Position numbers and translations under genes: made by a program. 33,869 nt of DNA from positions 1 through 33,869 of the forward strand of contig JAPONQ010000102.1 of assembly GCA_026713865.1 (NCBI GenBank), in the 5' to 3' direction. The stretch's first letter is position 1. Each line of letters opens with the position of its first letter. The DNA comes from Chloroflexota bacterium (GTDB lineage Bacteria; Chloroflexota; Dehalococcoidia; UBA2979). The notes beneath the pieces were generated by a model, which saw only the letters and a list, made by a program, of their open reading frames with translations, was not told the origin of the DNA and searched no databases. Positions 8,195 to 18,706 of this stretch are shown in pieces.

Positions 8195-8544
8195 GCGCGC
8201 CCCACGCAGCGCGGGGCGGCCGCCCCGCCCGCACGGCCGGGGAGGGGCCCCGGCGCCACCGCCCGACCGGCAGTCCCGAGGAGGATCCGGCCGGGCACGA
8301 GGTCGAGGGAAGAGCCAGCACATCACACCAGCACGACGCGGGGCGCGGTCGACCGCCGCGCCCGAGCCAGCCGACCGCGCGCGCCGGCCCGAACCCGAGC
8401 ATCGGCCCTGCGCCTCACGACGCGCCCGCTTCTGCGCGCCTCGCCGCTCCGTCCGCCGCCGTTCCCCCCGGCGCGACGGATAGCACGGCGTTCACCACCA
8501 CCTAGCGAAAACAGTTCAAGGGGAGAACGAGGAAGGCAGAGAGA
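8195..8544. other. rpsO-pnp intergenic region
   Basis: These 350 bases hold no convincing gene. A hairpin follows the rpsO stop at once (8198-8218), and the next 60 bases are rich in further GC palindromes. The last 45 bases are A-rich for this genome and carry the pnp ribosome site AGGAAGG at 8530-8536, 8 nt before the GTG start. In E. coli the same interval is an RNase III processing and PNPase autoregulation site; a similar role is possible but not shown. Confidence 0.5.
8198..8218 (+). terminator. hairpin after rpsO (terminator or processing site)
   Basis: CGCCCC (8198-8203) pairs perfectly with GGGGCG (8213-8218) across a 9-nt loop, starting 4 bp after the stop codon. No T-run follows, so an intrinsic terminator is doubtful and an RNA-stability or processing hairpin is equally likely. 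Confidence 0.45.
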
Positions 8545-10977
<2,433 letters not shown>

Positions 10978-11001
10978 CGTCGTCCGCGGGGTGCTGATCC
11001 G

Positions 11002-11811
11002 GTGATGCGCGCTGCCGTCTCCGGGACCGGCGAGATGGGGCGGCTCGTCCTCGCCACGCTCGAGGCCGAGCCCGGTGTCGAGGTCGTGGGCGTGCTCGAG
11101 CCGCTGGCCGCGCAGACGTCGGTCCGGCCGGAGCACTACGCCGCGGCGTCCGGCGCCTCCTACCCCTTGAGCGCCGACCCCGCGGCGCTCTTCCGGGAGA
11201 CGGGCCCCGACCTGGTCGTCGACTTCACCGACGCCCGCGCGACGGCCCGGCTCATCGACGCCGTCATCGAGTGCGGCGTGCGCCCGGTGATCGGCACCTC
11301 GGGCGTCCCGGCCGAGGAGGTCGCGCGGCTCCGCAGCGCGCTCTCCGAGCGCCGGCTGGGAGGGGTCGTGGCCGCCAACTTCGCTCTGGGGGCCGTCGTG
11401 CAGATGTACCTGGCGCGCGTCGCCGGGCGCTTCTTCGACGCCGCCGAGCTCATTGAGCTCCACCACGACCGCAAGGCCGACGCCCCCTCCGGCACCGCGC
11501 TCGCCACGGCGCGCGGGATGCGCGAGGAGCGGGGCTCCGACTTCTCACACCCCGACCCCGAACTCGAGCACGAGGGCGCCGAGGGGGCCCGCGGCGCCGT
11601 TGTGGGCGGCGTCGGGATCCACTCCGTGCGGCTCCCCGGGCTCGTCGCCCACCAGGAGGTGATCCTGGGCGGGCGCGGCCAGACGCTCTCGCTGCGCCAC
11701 GACAGCACCGGGCGCGAGTCCTTCATGCCCGGCGTGCTGCTCGCCGTGCACGCGGTCATGGAGCAAGACGGCCTGGTCGAGGGGCTCGACTCGCTGGTGG
11801 GGCTCTCCTAG
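11002..11811 (+). CDS. dapB: 4-hydroxy-tetrahydrodipicolinate reductase
   Basis: DapB reduces the product of DapA with NAD(P)H on the way to diaminopimelate and lysine. The 269-residue protein has an N-terminal Rossmann motif reading SGTGEMGR (one residue shorter than the usual GxxGxMG spacing), GTSGVP near 94-99, and the substrate and catalytic signature ELHHDRKADAPSGTA near 152-166. The C-terminus ends with the family pattern RESFMPGVLLAVHAV. GTG 11002 and ATG 11005 are adjacent possible starts, neither with a strong ribosome site. It follows pnp by 24 bp and is followed by asd and dapA, so three enzymes of one pathway are grouped, though not in reaction order. Confidence 0.95.
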   Translation: MMRAAVSGTGEMGRLVLATLEAEPGVEVVGVLEPLAAQTSVRPEHYAAASGASYPLSADPAALFRETGPDLVVDFTDARATARLIDAVIECGVRPVIGTSGVPAEEVARLRSALSERRLGGVVAANFALGAVVQMYLARVAGRFFDAAELIELHHDRKADAPSGTALATARGMREERGSDFSHPDPELEHEGAEGARGAVVGGVGIHSVRLPGLVAHQEVILGGRGQTLSLRHDSTGRESFMPGVLLAVHAVMEQDGLVEGLDSLVGLS

Positions 11812-11828
11812 CGCCACCGCTCGCCAGA

Positions 11829-11876
11829 GGCGGCCGTGCCGCCTACGATGGTGAGCGGCCCGTGCGCCCCGCTCAC
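11829..11876 (+). promoter_or_regulatory. two hairpins in the dapB-asd gap
   Basis: GGCGGC (11829-11834) pairs with GCCGCC (11838-11843) over a 3-nt loop. GTGAGCGG (11851-11858) pairs with CCGCTCAC (11869-11876) over a 10-nt loop, ending next to the asd ribosome site GGAGGGAGGAA. A TACGAT hexamer (11844-11849) between them could be a -10. Either translational control of asd or a terminator-promoter junction would fit. Confidence 0.4.
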
Positions 11877-11890
11877 GGAGGGAGGAACCT

Positions 11891-12943
11891 GTGCCCGCTT
11901 CTGCGCGTCCGACCGTCGCGGTCATAGGCGCGACCGGCGCCGTCGGCGCCTCCTTCCTGCGCGTCGCCGAAGAGCGCGAGTTGCCCGTCGGAGAGCTGCG
12001 GCTGCTCGCCAGCGCCCGCTCGGCCGGGCGCCGCCTCCGCTTCCGCGGCGAGGATCACGAGGTGCGCGAGACGAGCGAGGAGACGCTCGCGGGCGCAGAC
12101 CTCGTCTTCTGCTCGGCGAACTCCGATGTCTCCCGGCGCTGGGGCCCGGTGGTGGCGGCCGGGGGCGGCGTCTTCATCGACGACGGCTCCGCCTTCCGCA
12201 TGGAGCCCGGGGTCCCCCTGGTCGTGCCCGAGGTGAACGGCTCAGACGTCGAGTGGCACGAGGGGATCCTCTCGATCCCGAACTGCACGACGACGCCCCT
12301 GGTGCTGGCGCTTCACGCGATGCGGCGCGTGGCGCCGCTTGAGCGTGTGAGCGCCGCCACCTACCAGGCGGTGACCGGCGTCGGCGCGGCCGCCGCCGAG
12401 GAGCTCCGGGCGCAGCTTCGGGCGATCGCCTCGGGCGATGAGCCCGCTCCGCCGCGGGAGCTCCCGCACCAGATCGCGCTCAACGTGATCCCGCAGGTCG
12501 ACGACTTCGCGGAGGAGGGCTACACGCGCGAGGAGCTCAAGATGCAGAACGAGTCGCGCAAGATCCTGCACCAGCCGGATCTGCGCTTCTCCGCCACCTG
12601 CGTGCGCGTGCCGACGATGGTGGGGCACGCCGAGGCGGTGCACGTCGAGTTCGCGTCGGCCGCCCCGCTCGAGGCGCTGCGCCGGGAGCTCGCGGCGCAG
12701 CCGGGTCTCGAGCTCCAGGACGAGCCCGGGGCGGGGCTCTATCCGACGCCGCTCTCCACCGAGAACGACGATCGCGTCTTCGTCGGTCGGTTGAGGCGCG
12801 ATCCCTCGGTCGAGCACGGCGCCGTCTTCTGGGTCGTCTCCGACAACCTGCGCAAGGGCGCCGCCACCAACGCCATCCAGATCGCCGAGGAGGTGCTGGC
12901 CCGCGGGCGGCTCGGCGCCCGGAGGGCCGCCCCGGCGCTATAG
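11891..12943 (+). CDS. asd: aspartate-semialdehyde dehydrogenase
   Basis: Asd makes aspartate semialdehyde from aspartyl phosphate, the branch point to lysine, threonine and methionine. The 350-residue protein has the NADP-binding GATGAVG at 13-19, SANSDVS at 75-81, the catalytic Cys132 in SIPNCTTTP, and the second catalytic region RVPTMVGHAEAVHVEF with its His near 257. GTG 11891 follows a very strong ribosome site (GGAGGGAGGAA), suggesting high expression. It lies between dapB and dapA on the same strand. Its TAG stop lies inside a TATAGT hexamer that may serve dapA. Confidence 0.96.
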   Translation: MPASARPTVAVIGATGAVGASFLRVAEERELPVGELRLLASARSAGRRLRFRGEDHEVRETSEETLAGADLVFCSANSDVSRRWGPVVAAGGGVFIDDGSAFRMEPGVPLVVPEVNGSDVEWHEGILSIPNCTTTPLVLALHAMRRVAPLERVSAATYQAVTGVGAAAAEELRAQLRAIASGDEPAPPRELPHQIALNVIPQVDDFAEEGYTREELKMQNESRKILHQPDLRFSATCVRVPTMVGHAEAVHVEFASAAPLEALRRELAAQPGLELQDEPGAGLYPTPLSTENDDRVFVGRLRRDPSVEHGAVFWVVSDNLRKGAATNAIQIAEEVLARGRLGARRAAPAL

Positions 12944-12944
12944 T
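12939..12944 (+). promoter_or_regulatory. possible -10 for dapA
   Basis: TATAGT matches five of six -10 positions and spans the asd stop, 55 bp before dapA. No -35 match is evident, so it may be chance. Confidence 0.25.
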
Positions 12945-12998
12945 GGGCCCCCGGAGGGCGGTACCCCGCGCTCCGGGCGGCTGCGGGGGAGGTGCGGC

Positions 12999-13901
12999 AT
13001 GACGCGCGCCGTGGGCCGCCTGCTGACCGCGATGGTGACGCCCTTCACCGAGGACGGCGCCGTCGACGAGCCGCGCTGCGGGGAGCTTGCCCGGGCGCTG
13101 CTCGACTCCGGCTCCGACGGCCTCGTTCTCACCGGCACCACCGGCGAGTGCCCCGCCCTCAGCATCGAGGAGCAGATAGGCGTCTGGCGCTCGGTGCGCG
13201 CCGCGGTCGGCGAGGAGGCGCTGCTCGTCGCCGGCGCCTCGACCAACTCGACCCAGGAGTCGCTCGAGATGGTGGAGGCGGGCTCGGGCGCCGGAGCCGA
13301 CGTGCTGATGCTCACCGTCCCCTACTACAACAAGCCGTCGCAGGCCGGGCTCCGGCGCCACTTCGAGGTGCTGGCCGGGGCGACCTCGCTCCCCTGCATC
13401 CTCTACAACGTCCCCTCGCGCACGGCGGTCAACATGACGGCCGAGACGACGGCGGGGCTCGCCTCCGTCCCGAACATCGTCGGCATCAAGGAGGCCTCGG
13501 GCGACCTCGCGCAGGTCGCCGAGATCGTCGAGCGCACCCGGGGCACGGAGTTCCGCGTCTGGTCGGGCAACGACGCCGACACGCTGCCGCTGCTCGCCGT
13601 CGGCGGCTACGGCGTGGTCTCGGTCGCCTCGCACCTGGTCGGGCGGCAGATCGCCTCGATGATCGGGGCGGCGCTCGCCGGGCGCACGGAGGAGGCGGCC
13701 GCCGTGCACCGCCGTCTCGCGCCGCTCGTCGACGTGCTCTTCATCGAGAGCAACCCGGCCCCGGTGAAGTTCGCGCTCGGCGAGGCCGGCTTCGATGTCG
13801 GAGGGCTGCGGCTCCCGCTGGTCCCGCCCTCGGAGGACTCCCGGGCGCGGATCCGCTCAGAGCTCGCCCGCCACCGGGTCGATCTGCCGGTCCCCGTGTA
13901 A
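12999..13901 (+). CDS. dapA: 4-hydroxy-tetrahydrodipicolinate synthase
   Basis: DapA condenses pyruvate with aspartate semialdehyde through a Schiff base on a TIM-barrel lysine. The 300-residue protein has TGTTGE at 45-50, YYNKP at 109-113, YNVPSRT at 136-142 (Tyr136 catalytic, Arg141 substrate-binding) and the Schiff-base Lys164 in GIKEASGD. The ATG is preceded by GGGGAGG. It is last of the dapB-asd-dapA group, which takes its substrate from Asd and feeds DapB. The stop converges on the next leftward gene with 15 bp between. Confidence 0.96.
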   Translation: MTRAVGRLLTAMVTPFTEDGAVDEPRCGELARALLDSGSDGLVLTGTTGECPALSIEEQIGVWRSVRAAVGEEALLVAGASTNSTQESLEMVEAGSGAGADVLMLTVPYYNKPSQAGLRRHFEVLAGATSLPCILYNVPSRTAVNMTAETTAGLASVPNIVGIKEASGDLAQVAEIVERTRGTEFRVWSGNDADTLPLLAVGGYGVVSVASHLVGRQIASMIGAALAGRTEEAAAVHRRLAPLVDVLFIESNPAPVKFALGEAGFDVGGLRLPLVPPSEDSRARIRSELARHRVDLPVPV

Positions 13902-13916
13902 GGGGCGCGCGCTCGC

Positions 13917-14534
13917 TCAGGCGTCAGGCGCCCGCTCCGGCCGCTCCGCCTCCGGAACGCCCCCGCCGGCCCCTGGCCCGGCGTCGCGGCGAAGCAGCCA
14001 CTCCTCCCATTCGGAGAGCAGGCGCGAGCGGGCGCGCTCGTACCCCTGCCGGTCCCCGACGCCGCCCCCGAGCAACCCGGCGGCGGCGCGGCCGCCGATG
14101 ATGAGCACGAGGGCGTAGGTGACGGTCGCCCCCAGCAGGTTCTCGCGCAGCGGGGGGAGCCCCAGCACCAGCGCGAGGCCGCCGACGATCGCCAGGCCGA
14201 GCCCCAGGTAGGCGTAGCCGGTCACCCAGGCGCGCTCCGTCTTGCGCTGCCGGCGGAGCATCGCCATCACCTCCTCGGGGACGGAGGAGACGGGCCGCCG
14301 GCCCGAGGACGCCTCCTCGCCGCAGTGGGCGCAGCGCGCGCGCTCCGGCGACATCGGGGTGTAGCAGTGCCCGCAGAAGCGGCCCGAGCGCGGCCGCTCG
14401 CCGCGGCTGAGGGCGACCAGGTGCTCCTCCAGCCGCTCGCTGAAGAGGGGACAGTCGTCGTCGTGATCGAGGCGGCGCTCGCCCGAGCCGAGGCGGAGGG
14501 GCCCGCTCCCGGAGCGCGCCCGGGGCGGGGTCAT
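13917..14534 (-). CDS. zinc-ribbon membrane protein of unknown function
   Basis: I do not recognise a named family. The 205-residue protein has an acidic/His stretch (LDHDDD) near 22-27, a two-CxxC zinc ribbon CGHC at 54-57 and CAHC at 68-71, then two hydrophobic segments near 104-126 and 133-157, and a charged tail with a helical stretch (RARSRLLSEWEEWLLRR). This suggests a membrane-anchored protein with a cytoplasmic metal-binding head. The start at 14534 has no strong ribosome site. It begins 31 bp after the CopD-like gene on the same strand, so the two are probably co-transcribed. The upstream continuation of the frame is Arg/Ser-rich and lies opposite the neighbouring coding region. Confidence 0.65.
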   Translation of the reverse strand: MTPPRARSGSGPLRLGSGERRLDHDDDCPLFSERLEEHLVALSRGERPRSGRFCGHCYTPMSPERARCAHCGEEASSGRRPVSSVPEEVMAMLRRQRKTERAWVTGYAYLGLGLAIVGGLALVLGLPPLRENLLGATVTYALVLIIGGRAAAGLLGGGVGDRQGYERARSRLLSEWEEWLLRRDAGPGAGGGVPEAERPERAPDA

Positions 14535-14565
14535 CCGGCGTGGGGCGCGCCGGGGGGAGGCGCCA

Positions 14566-15072
14566 TCAGCGGGCGAGGTAGGCGTACTCGTGGTGGCCCA
14601 TCGCGACGCCGAGCGCGAGCACGGCGAGGGAGACGGCGACCATCGCGGCGGAGACCCAGAGCGAGCGCCGCCGGAGCGAGGCAAGCTCCACGCCCCCGCC
14701 CGTCTGCGCCGCCTCGAGGGCGCGCTGGATGCGCGGTCCGAGCCACGCCGCGTGCAGGGCTATGAGCGCGACGAGCGCCAGGAAGAGCGTCATCTTCGCC
14801 ATGAAGAGGGGGCCGAAGCGGAAGCTGTTCATCTCCTCCTGCACGGCGACGGGGACGACCTCGTAGAACTGGTAGAGGCCGGTCACGAGGAGGGCGAGGA
14901 GCGAGACGCCGGCGATCATCCCGAAGCGCATGGTGACGGTGCGCGTCACGGCGCTGCGGTCCTCGTCCGCGAGCTGCCGCGTCGCCGGGATCACGGCGAG
15001 GAAGAGCAGGATCTGCGGACCGACCAGCGCCGCCGCCGCCGTGACGTGCAGGATCAAAGAGAGTGTCTCCAC
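14566..15072 (-). CDS. four-helix CopD/DUF2269-like membrane protein
   Basis: The 168-residue protein consists mostly of four membrane segments, near 5-30, 50-70, 88-112 and 138-160, resembling the CopD-like and DUF2269-like groups. His9, His107 and the pair His160-His161 lie in or at the edge of segments and could be heme or metal ligands; that is inference. The GTG start at 15072 has GGGAAGGGAA upstream at a fair distance. It is divergent from a sulfite-oxidase-family gene 157 bp away and followed by a zinc-ribbon membrane gene. A similar small four-helix protein is encoded at 23912-24376. Confidence 0.65.
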   Translation of the reverse strand: METLSLILHVTAAAALVGPQILLFLAVIPATRQLADEDRSAVTRTVTMRFGMIAGVSLLALLVTGLYQFYEVVPVAVQEEMNSFRFGPLFMAKMTLFLALVALIALHAAWLGPRIQRALEAAQTGGGVELASLRRRSLWVSAAMVAVSLAVLALGVAMGHHEYAYLAR

Positions 15073-15114
15073 GGGTCTTGGTTCCCTTCCCGCGCACCTG
15101 GCCCCGCGCCGATT

Positions 15115-15138
15115 GTAGCGGCCGGGACCGTAGCGGCC
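15115..15138. repeat. direct repeat in a divergent promoter region
   Basis: GTAGCGGCC occurs at 15115-15123 and 15130-15138, 15 bp apart, between the CopD-like gene and the molybdoenzyme gene. It may be a regulator half-site pair or chance. Confidence 0.3.
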
Positions 15139-15229
15139 CGTGCGCCGCGCCGCTTCGGCGGTGGCGGCCCGCGGGGTAGCATGGGGCCCAGGGGGCGGCG
15201 CGGGCGCCGCAGCGGGGGACGGGGGAGCC

Positions 15230-16315
15230 GTGGGCACCGAGCCGGAGCGCGGCGGCGCGGCCGGGGTCTTCAAGGACCGCGGTCCCTTCATCGAGCGCGA
15301 CCGGGACGGCCTGGAGTCGCGCCTCGAGCTGATGGAGGGCGTGATCACGCCCACGTCCCACTTCTTCGTGCGCAACAACGCCCCCAGTCCGGCGCTCGAC
15401 GCCTCCGGCTGGCGGCTCACGGTCGAGGGCGACGCCGTGGCGAGCCCGCTCGAGCTCTCCTACGAGCAGATACGCCGCCTCCCGCAGCGGACGCTCGTCT
15501 GCTACCTGGAGTGCGCCGGCAACCAGCGCTCGATGTTCGAGCGCCTGAAGGGCCGGTCCGCGAACGGCACGCAGTGGGGCACCGGAGCCGTGAGCAACGG
15601 GATCTGGCTCGGCGCCTCGCTCGCCGGCGTGCTCGAGCTCGCCGGCATCACCCCGGAGGCCCGGAGCGTGCTGCTGATCGGCCTCGATCGGGAGGCGCCC
15701 GAGGGCGGCTTCCGCCGCGTCCTGAGCCCGGAGAAGGCGATGCACCCGGACACGCTCCTCGCCTACAGCCTCAACGGCGAGGCGCTCCCGCCCGATCACG
15801 GCTACCCGCTGCGCGCGCTCGTCCCCGGCTGGGCCGGCGCGACCAGCATCAAGTGGCTCGGCCGCATCGTCGTCACGAGCGAGCGGCTGTGGACGCGCAA
15901 CAACACGACCTCCTACGTGCTCATCGGCGACGACTACCCGACCGAGGGGGAGGCGCGGGGCCGGGTGGTCACGACGCAGACCATCAAGAGCGCGCTCGGC
16001 CTCCCGTGGCCGGCGGAGCTCTCCCCGGGGAGGCAGCTCCTGCACGGCTTCGCGCACTCGCCGCACGCGCCGATCGCCCGCGTCGAGTGGAGCGCGGACG
16101 GGGGGGCCAGCTGGCAGCTCGCGCGGCTCGCCGGGCCGCAGCTCCAGTACTCCTGGGCGCGCTTCGAGTTCGACTGGGAGGCGCGCCCGGGCGAGCACAC
16201 GCTCACCACGCGCGCGACCGACGGGGCCGGGAACACGCAGCCCGACGAGGTGCCCTTCAACGAGGAGGGCTACCTCTTCCACCAGGTGCTCCCGCACCCG
16301 GTGCGGGTGCACTAG
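15230..16315 (+). CDS. sulfite-oxidase-family molybdopterin oxidoreductase
   Basis: The 361-residue protein has the oxidoreductase molybdopterin domain (about 35-220) with HFFVRNN at 44-50 and the molybdenum-ligand Cys95 in YLECAGNQR, then GTQWGTGAVSNGIWLGASL. A Mo-co dimerisation domain follows (about 235-355) with TIKSALGLPWPAEL, HGFAHSPHAPIARVEWS and TTRATDGAGNTQPDE. Family members oxidise sulfite or reduce related substrates; which applies is unclear. The GTG at 15230 follows GGGGGAG; the frame is open upstream to a GTG at 15140, but that extension is Gly/Ala-rich with no Tat-like hydrophobic core, so the protein looks cytoplasmic. No heme b5 domain is fused. It converges on purA. Confidence 0.9.
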   Translation: MGTEPERGGAAGVFKDRGPFIERDRDGLESRLELMEGVITPTSHFFVRNNAPSPALDASGWRLTVEGDAVASPLELSYEQIRRLPQRTLVCYLECAGNQRSMFERLKGRSANGTQWGTGAVSNGIWLGASLAGVLELAGITPEARSVLLIGLDREAPEGGFRRVLSPEKAMHPDTLLAYSLNGEALPPDHGYPLRALVPGWAGATSIKWLGRIVVTSERLWTRNNTTSYVLIGDDYPTEGEARGRVVTTQTIKSALGLPWPAELSPGRQLLHGFAHSPHAPIARVEWSADGGASWQLARLAGPQLQYSWARFEFDWEARPGEHTLTTRATDGAGNTQPDEVPFNEEGYLFHQVLPHPVRVH

Positions 16316-16337
16316 CCGGCCGCGGCGGGGGCGGAGC

Positions 16338-17654
16338 CTAGACCGCGCTCCCGAAGACGTCGCGGGTGACGATCGCCTGCTCGCGCTCCGGGCCGACCGA
16401 GATCATGTCGACCGGGGCGCCCAGGATCTGCTCGATGCGCCGCACGAAGTGCCGCGCCTCCGTCGGGAGCGCCCGGAACGAGCGCATGTCCGAGACGTCC
16501 CGCTGCCAGCCGGGGAGCTCCTCGTAGATCGGGCGCAGGCTCTCGGTCGTGCTGAGCGAGGCGGGGAGCGTGCTGACGCGCCGGTCGTCGAGCTCGTAGG
16601 CGACGCAGATCTTCACGCGCTCGAAGCCGGAGAGCGTGTCGAGGCGGGTGAGCGCGACCGAGGTGATGCCGTTGAGGCGCGAGGTGTAGCGGGCGAGCAC
16701 GCCGTCGAACCAGCCGCAGCGCCGGGGCCGGCCGGTCGTGGTGCCGTACTCGCCGGCGCCGCGCTCGGCGCCGTGGTTGCGCAGCCGCTCGGCGTCCTCG
16801 TCGAAGAGCTCGGTCGGCATCGGGCCGTTGCCGACGCGCGTCTGGTAGGCCTTGTAGACGCCGACCACGCGCTCGATCGCGGTCGGCCCGATGCCGATTC
16901 CGGCCGGGGCGCCGCCGGCGACCGATCCCGGCACGGAGGAGGTGACGAAGGGGTAGGTGCCGGCGTCGAGATCGAGCAGCGCCCCCTGCGCCCCCTCGAG
17001 CAGGATGCGCTCGCCGCGCCCGTGCGCCTGCTGCACCACCTCGGCGGCGTCGCCGACCCAGGGCCGCAGCCGGGCCCCGAGCTCCAGGTACTCGTCGAGG
17101 ATCTCCTCGCCGTCCAGGGGCGGCGCGTCGTAGAGGCGCTCGAAGATGTGGTTGTAGTAGTCGAGCTGCGCCTCGAGGCGGTCGCGGAAGAGCTCGGGCG
17201 TGATGAGATCGATCATGCGGATGCCCGAGCGCCGGACCTTGTCGACGAAGGCGGGGCCGGTCCCGGTGCCGGTGGTGCCGATGGCGCCGTCGCCGCGCAG
17301 GCGCTCCTCGTAGCCGTCGAGCAGGGGATGCCAGGGCATCACGACGTGCGCGCGATCGGAGATCACCAGGCCCGAGGTGTCGACGCCGCGCTCCTCCAGC
17401 ATCGCGATCTCGTCTATCAGCGAGCGCGGGTGGATCACGACGCCGTTGCCGATGACGCAGGTCTTGTCGCCGTGGAAGATCCCGGCCGGCACCAGGTGCA
17501 GGGCGAACTTCCCGAGCTGGTTGACGATCGTGTGGCCGGCGTTGGTGCCGGCCGAGTAGCGGGCGATCACGGAGCAGCTGCGCGCGTGGTAGTCGACCAC
17601 GCGTCCCTTGCCCTCATCGCCCCACTGGCCGCCGATCACGACGACGGCAGGCAT
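16338..17654 (-). CDS. purA: adenylosuccinate synthetase
   Basis: PurA joins IMP and aspartate using GTP, the first committed step to AMP. The 438-residue protein begins with the GTP loop GGQWGDEGKG and contains NAGHTI (catalytic His), PTEL, TTTGRPRRCGWFD (IMP binding) and TRLDTLSGF (guanine binding). The loop usually written GTTGRGIGPAY reads GTTGTGTGPAF here. GGGGAG lies 6 nt before the ATG at 17654; an in-frame ATG at 17660 directly abuts that ribosome site and is less likely. TATGAT on the complement (17788-17783) may be its -10. It stands alone, convergent with the molybdoenzyme and divergent from a lipoprotein gene. Confidence 0.96.
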   Translation of the reverse strand: MPAVVVIGGQWGDEGKGRVVDYHARSCSVIARYSAGTNAGHTIVNQLGKFALHLVPAGIFHGDKTCVIGNGVVIHPRSLIDEIAMLEERGVDTSGLVISDRAHVVMPWHPLLDGYEERLRGDGAIGTTGTGTGPAFVDKVRRSGIRMIDLITPELFRDRLEAQLDYYNHIFERLYDAPPLDGEEILDEYLELGARLRPWVGDAAEVVQQAHGRGERILLEGAQGALLDLDAGTYPFVTSSVPGSVAGGAPAGIGIGPTAIERVVGVYKAYQTRVGNGPMPTELFDEDAERLRNHGAERGAGEYGTTTGRPRRCGWFDGVLARYTSRLNGITSVALTRLDTLSGFERVKICVAYELDDRRVSTLPASLSTTESLRPIYEELPGWQRDVSDMRSFRALPTEARHFVRRIEQILGAPVDMISVGPEREQAIVTRDVFGSAV

Positions 17655-17852
17655 CGGCATCTCCCCGGTTCGTGCGAGCTGGTCCCGGGCCGGGCGTGGT
17701 GCTGGTGTGGGGCGGGGGGAGGGGCCTCCGCTCCGCCCCGGCCGCCGGCTGGCCCGTTTGCGGCGGCGACCGTGCGCGGAGGATCATACATGGGCGCCGC
17801 CGCAGCGGCCCGTGCCGGGCCCCCGGGCGGCCCGCGCGGGGGAGGGACGAAC

Positions 17853-18647
17853 GTGCCCCGGAGCGGACCCCCGTCCCTGCTCGCGCTCGCCGCCGCAGCG
17901 GCGCTCGCCGCCGCAGCCGGCTGCGGGAGCGGCCAGCCGCCGCCGACCAGCCCGCTCGCCGAGACGGCGGAGCCCGCCGCTCCCGTCCCCGCGGTCCCCG
18001 CCCCGGCCAGCCCCGCGCCCGCTCAGGCCGCCACCCCCGCGCCCCCGGCCGCCACTCCGACGGCGCCGGCCGCCACCCCGGCGCCGGCCGCGACCTCCAC
18101 CCCCACCCCGACCCCCGCGGCCGCGCCCGCGCCCACCTCCACCCCGGGTCCGCCGGGGAGCGCCGCGGACGCCGCCGTGCGCGCGGTCGCGCTGATGGCC
18201 GCCTGGCTCGGCGTCGAGCACTCCGAGCTGGGGGTCGGGACCGCGGAGGAGGTCGTGTGGCCCTCGCGCTGCCTCGGCATCGACCGGCCGGGGAGGCTCT
18301 GCGGGGAGGCGCTGACGCCGGGCTACCGGGTGCGGCTGCTCGACCGCGCGGGCGGTACGCACACGCTGCACATGCGCGAGAGCGGGAGCGCGGAGTGGGC
18401 CGGCGAGGAGCGCCTGGCGGGCCTCGTGCGGGAAGTCGACGGGTCCGGCTCGCTCCTGGTCGTCTCCGTGGACGGCGCCCGGGCGCCGTTCCGGATCGCG
18501 CCCGGGAGCATCCGCTTCGGCGAGGACCCGGGCGCCTCCCCGCGACCGCAGTCGCTGGCCGTCGGGGCGGCGGTCGAGTTCACGGTCGATCCGGATCCGG
18601 CGGGCGAGGGCCCGGCGGTCATAGCGTGGGTCGCCGAGCTCCCGTAG
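17853..18647 (+). CDS. secreted lipoprotein with Pro/Ala/Thr linker
   Basis: The 264-residue protein has a hydrophobic, Ala-rich signal peptide (about 5-24) ending in a lipobox-like AAAAGC, so it is probably lipid-anchored. A long Pro/Ala/Thr linker spans about residues 30-105. A small domain follows with the pattern WPSRCLGIDRPGRLCGE and LTPGYRVRLLD. I know this pattern from secreted Chloroflexota proteins; its function is unknown to me. The C-terminal 90 residues look like a beta-rich domain. GTG 17853 is preceded by GGGGGAGGGA; an in-frame ATG at 17790 would place a hydrophilic stretch ahead of the signal. A partner or substrate cannot be inferred. Confidence 0.75.
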   Translation: MPRSGPPSLLALAAAAALAAAAGCGSGQPPPTSPLAETAEPAAPVPAVPAPASPAPAQAATPAPPAATPTAPAATPAPAATSTPTPTPAAAPAPTSTPGPPGSAADAAVRAVALMAAWLGVEHSELGVGTAEEVVWPSRCLGIDRPGRLCGEALTPGYRVRLLDRAGGTHTLHMRESGSAEWAGEERLAGLVREVDGSGSLLVVSVDGARAPFRIAPGSIRFGEDPGASPRPQSLAVGAAVEFTVDPDPAGEGPAVIAWVAELP

Positions 18648-18706
18648 CGCGGGGGCGGCGCCCCTCGTGGGCCGGGGCCGCGGCGTTACTTGCCCCCGGC
18701 ACGACG

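Noticed and set aside
5303..8326. A 1007-codon open frame on the minus strand
   Set aside because: Only the part up to 6811 is pepA. The rest lies opposite the PAP2-like and rpsO genes and reads as low-complexity Arg/Glu/Val sequence, as expected from stop-poor GC-rich DNA.
11002..11045. DapB nucleotide motif GTGEMG as a defect
   Set aside because: GxGxxG is a valid Rossmann motif and the catalytic HH...K...DAPSGTA segment is complete.
16449..18647. A long plus-strand frame running from purA into the lipoprotein
   Set aside because: The part before 17853 is antisense to purA. The lipoprotein has its own ribosome site and signal peptide.
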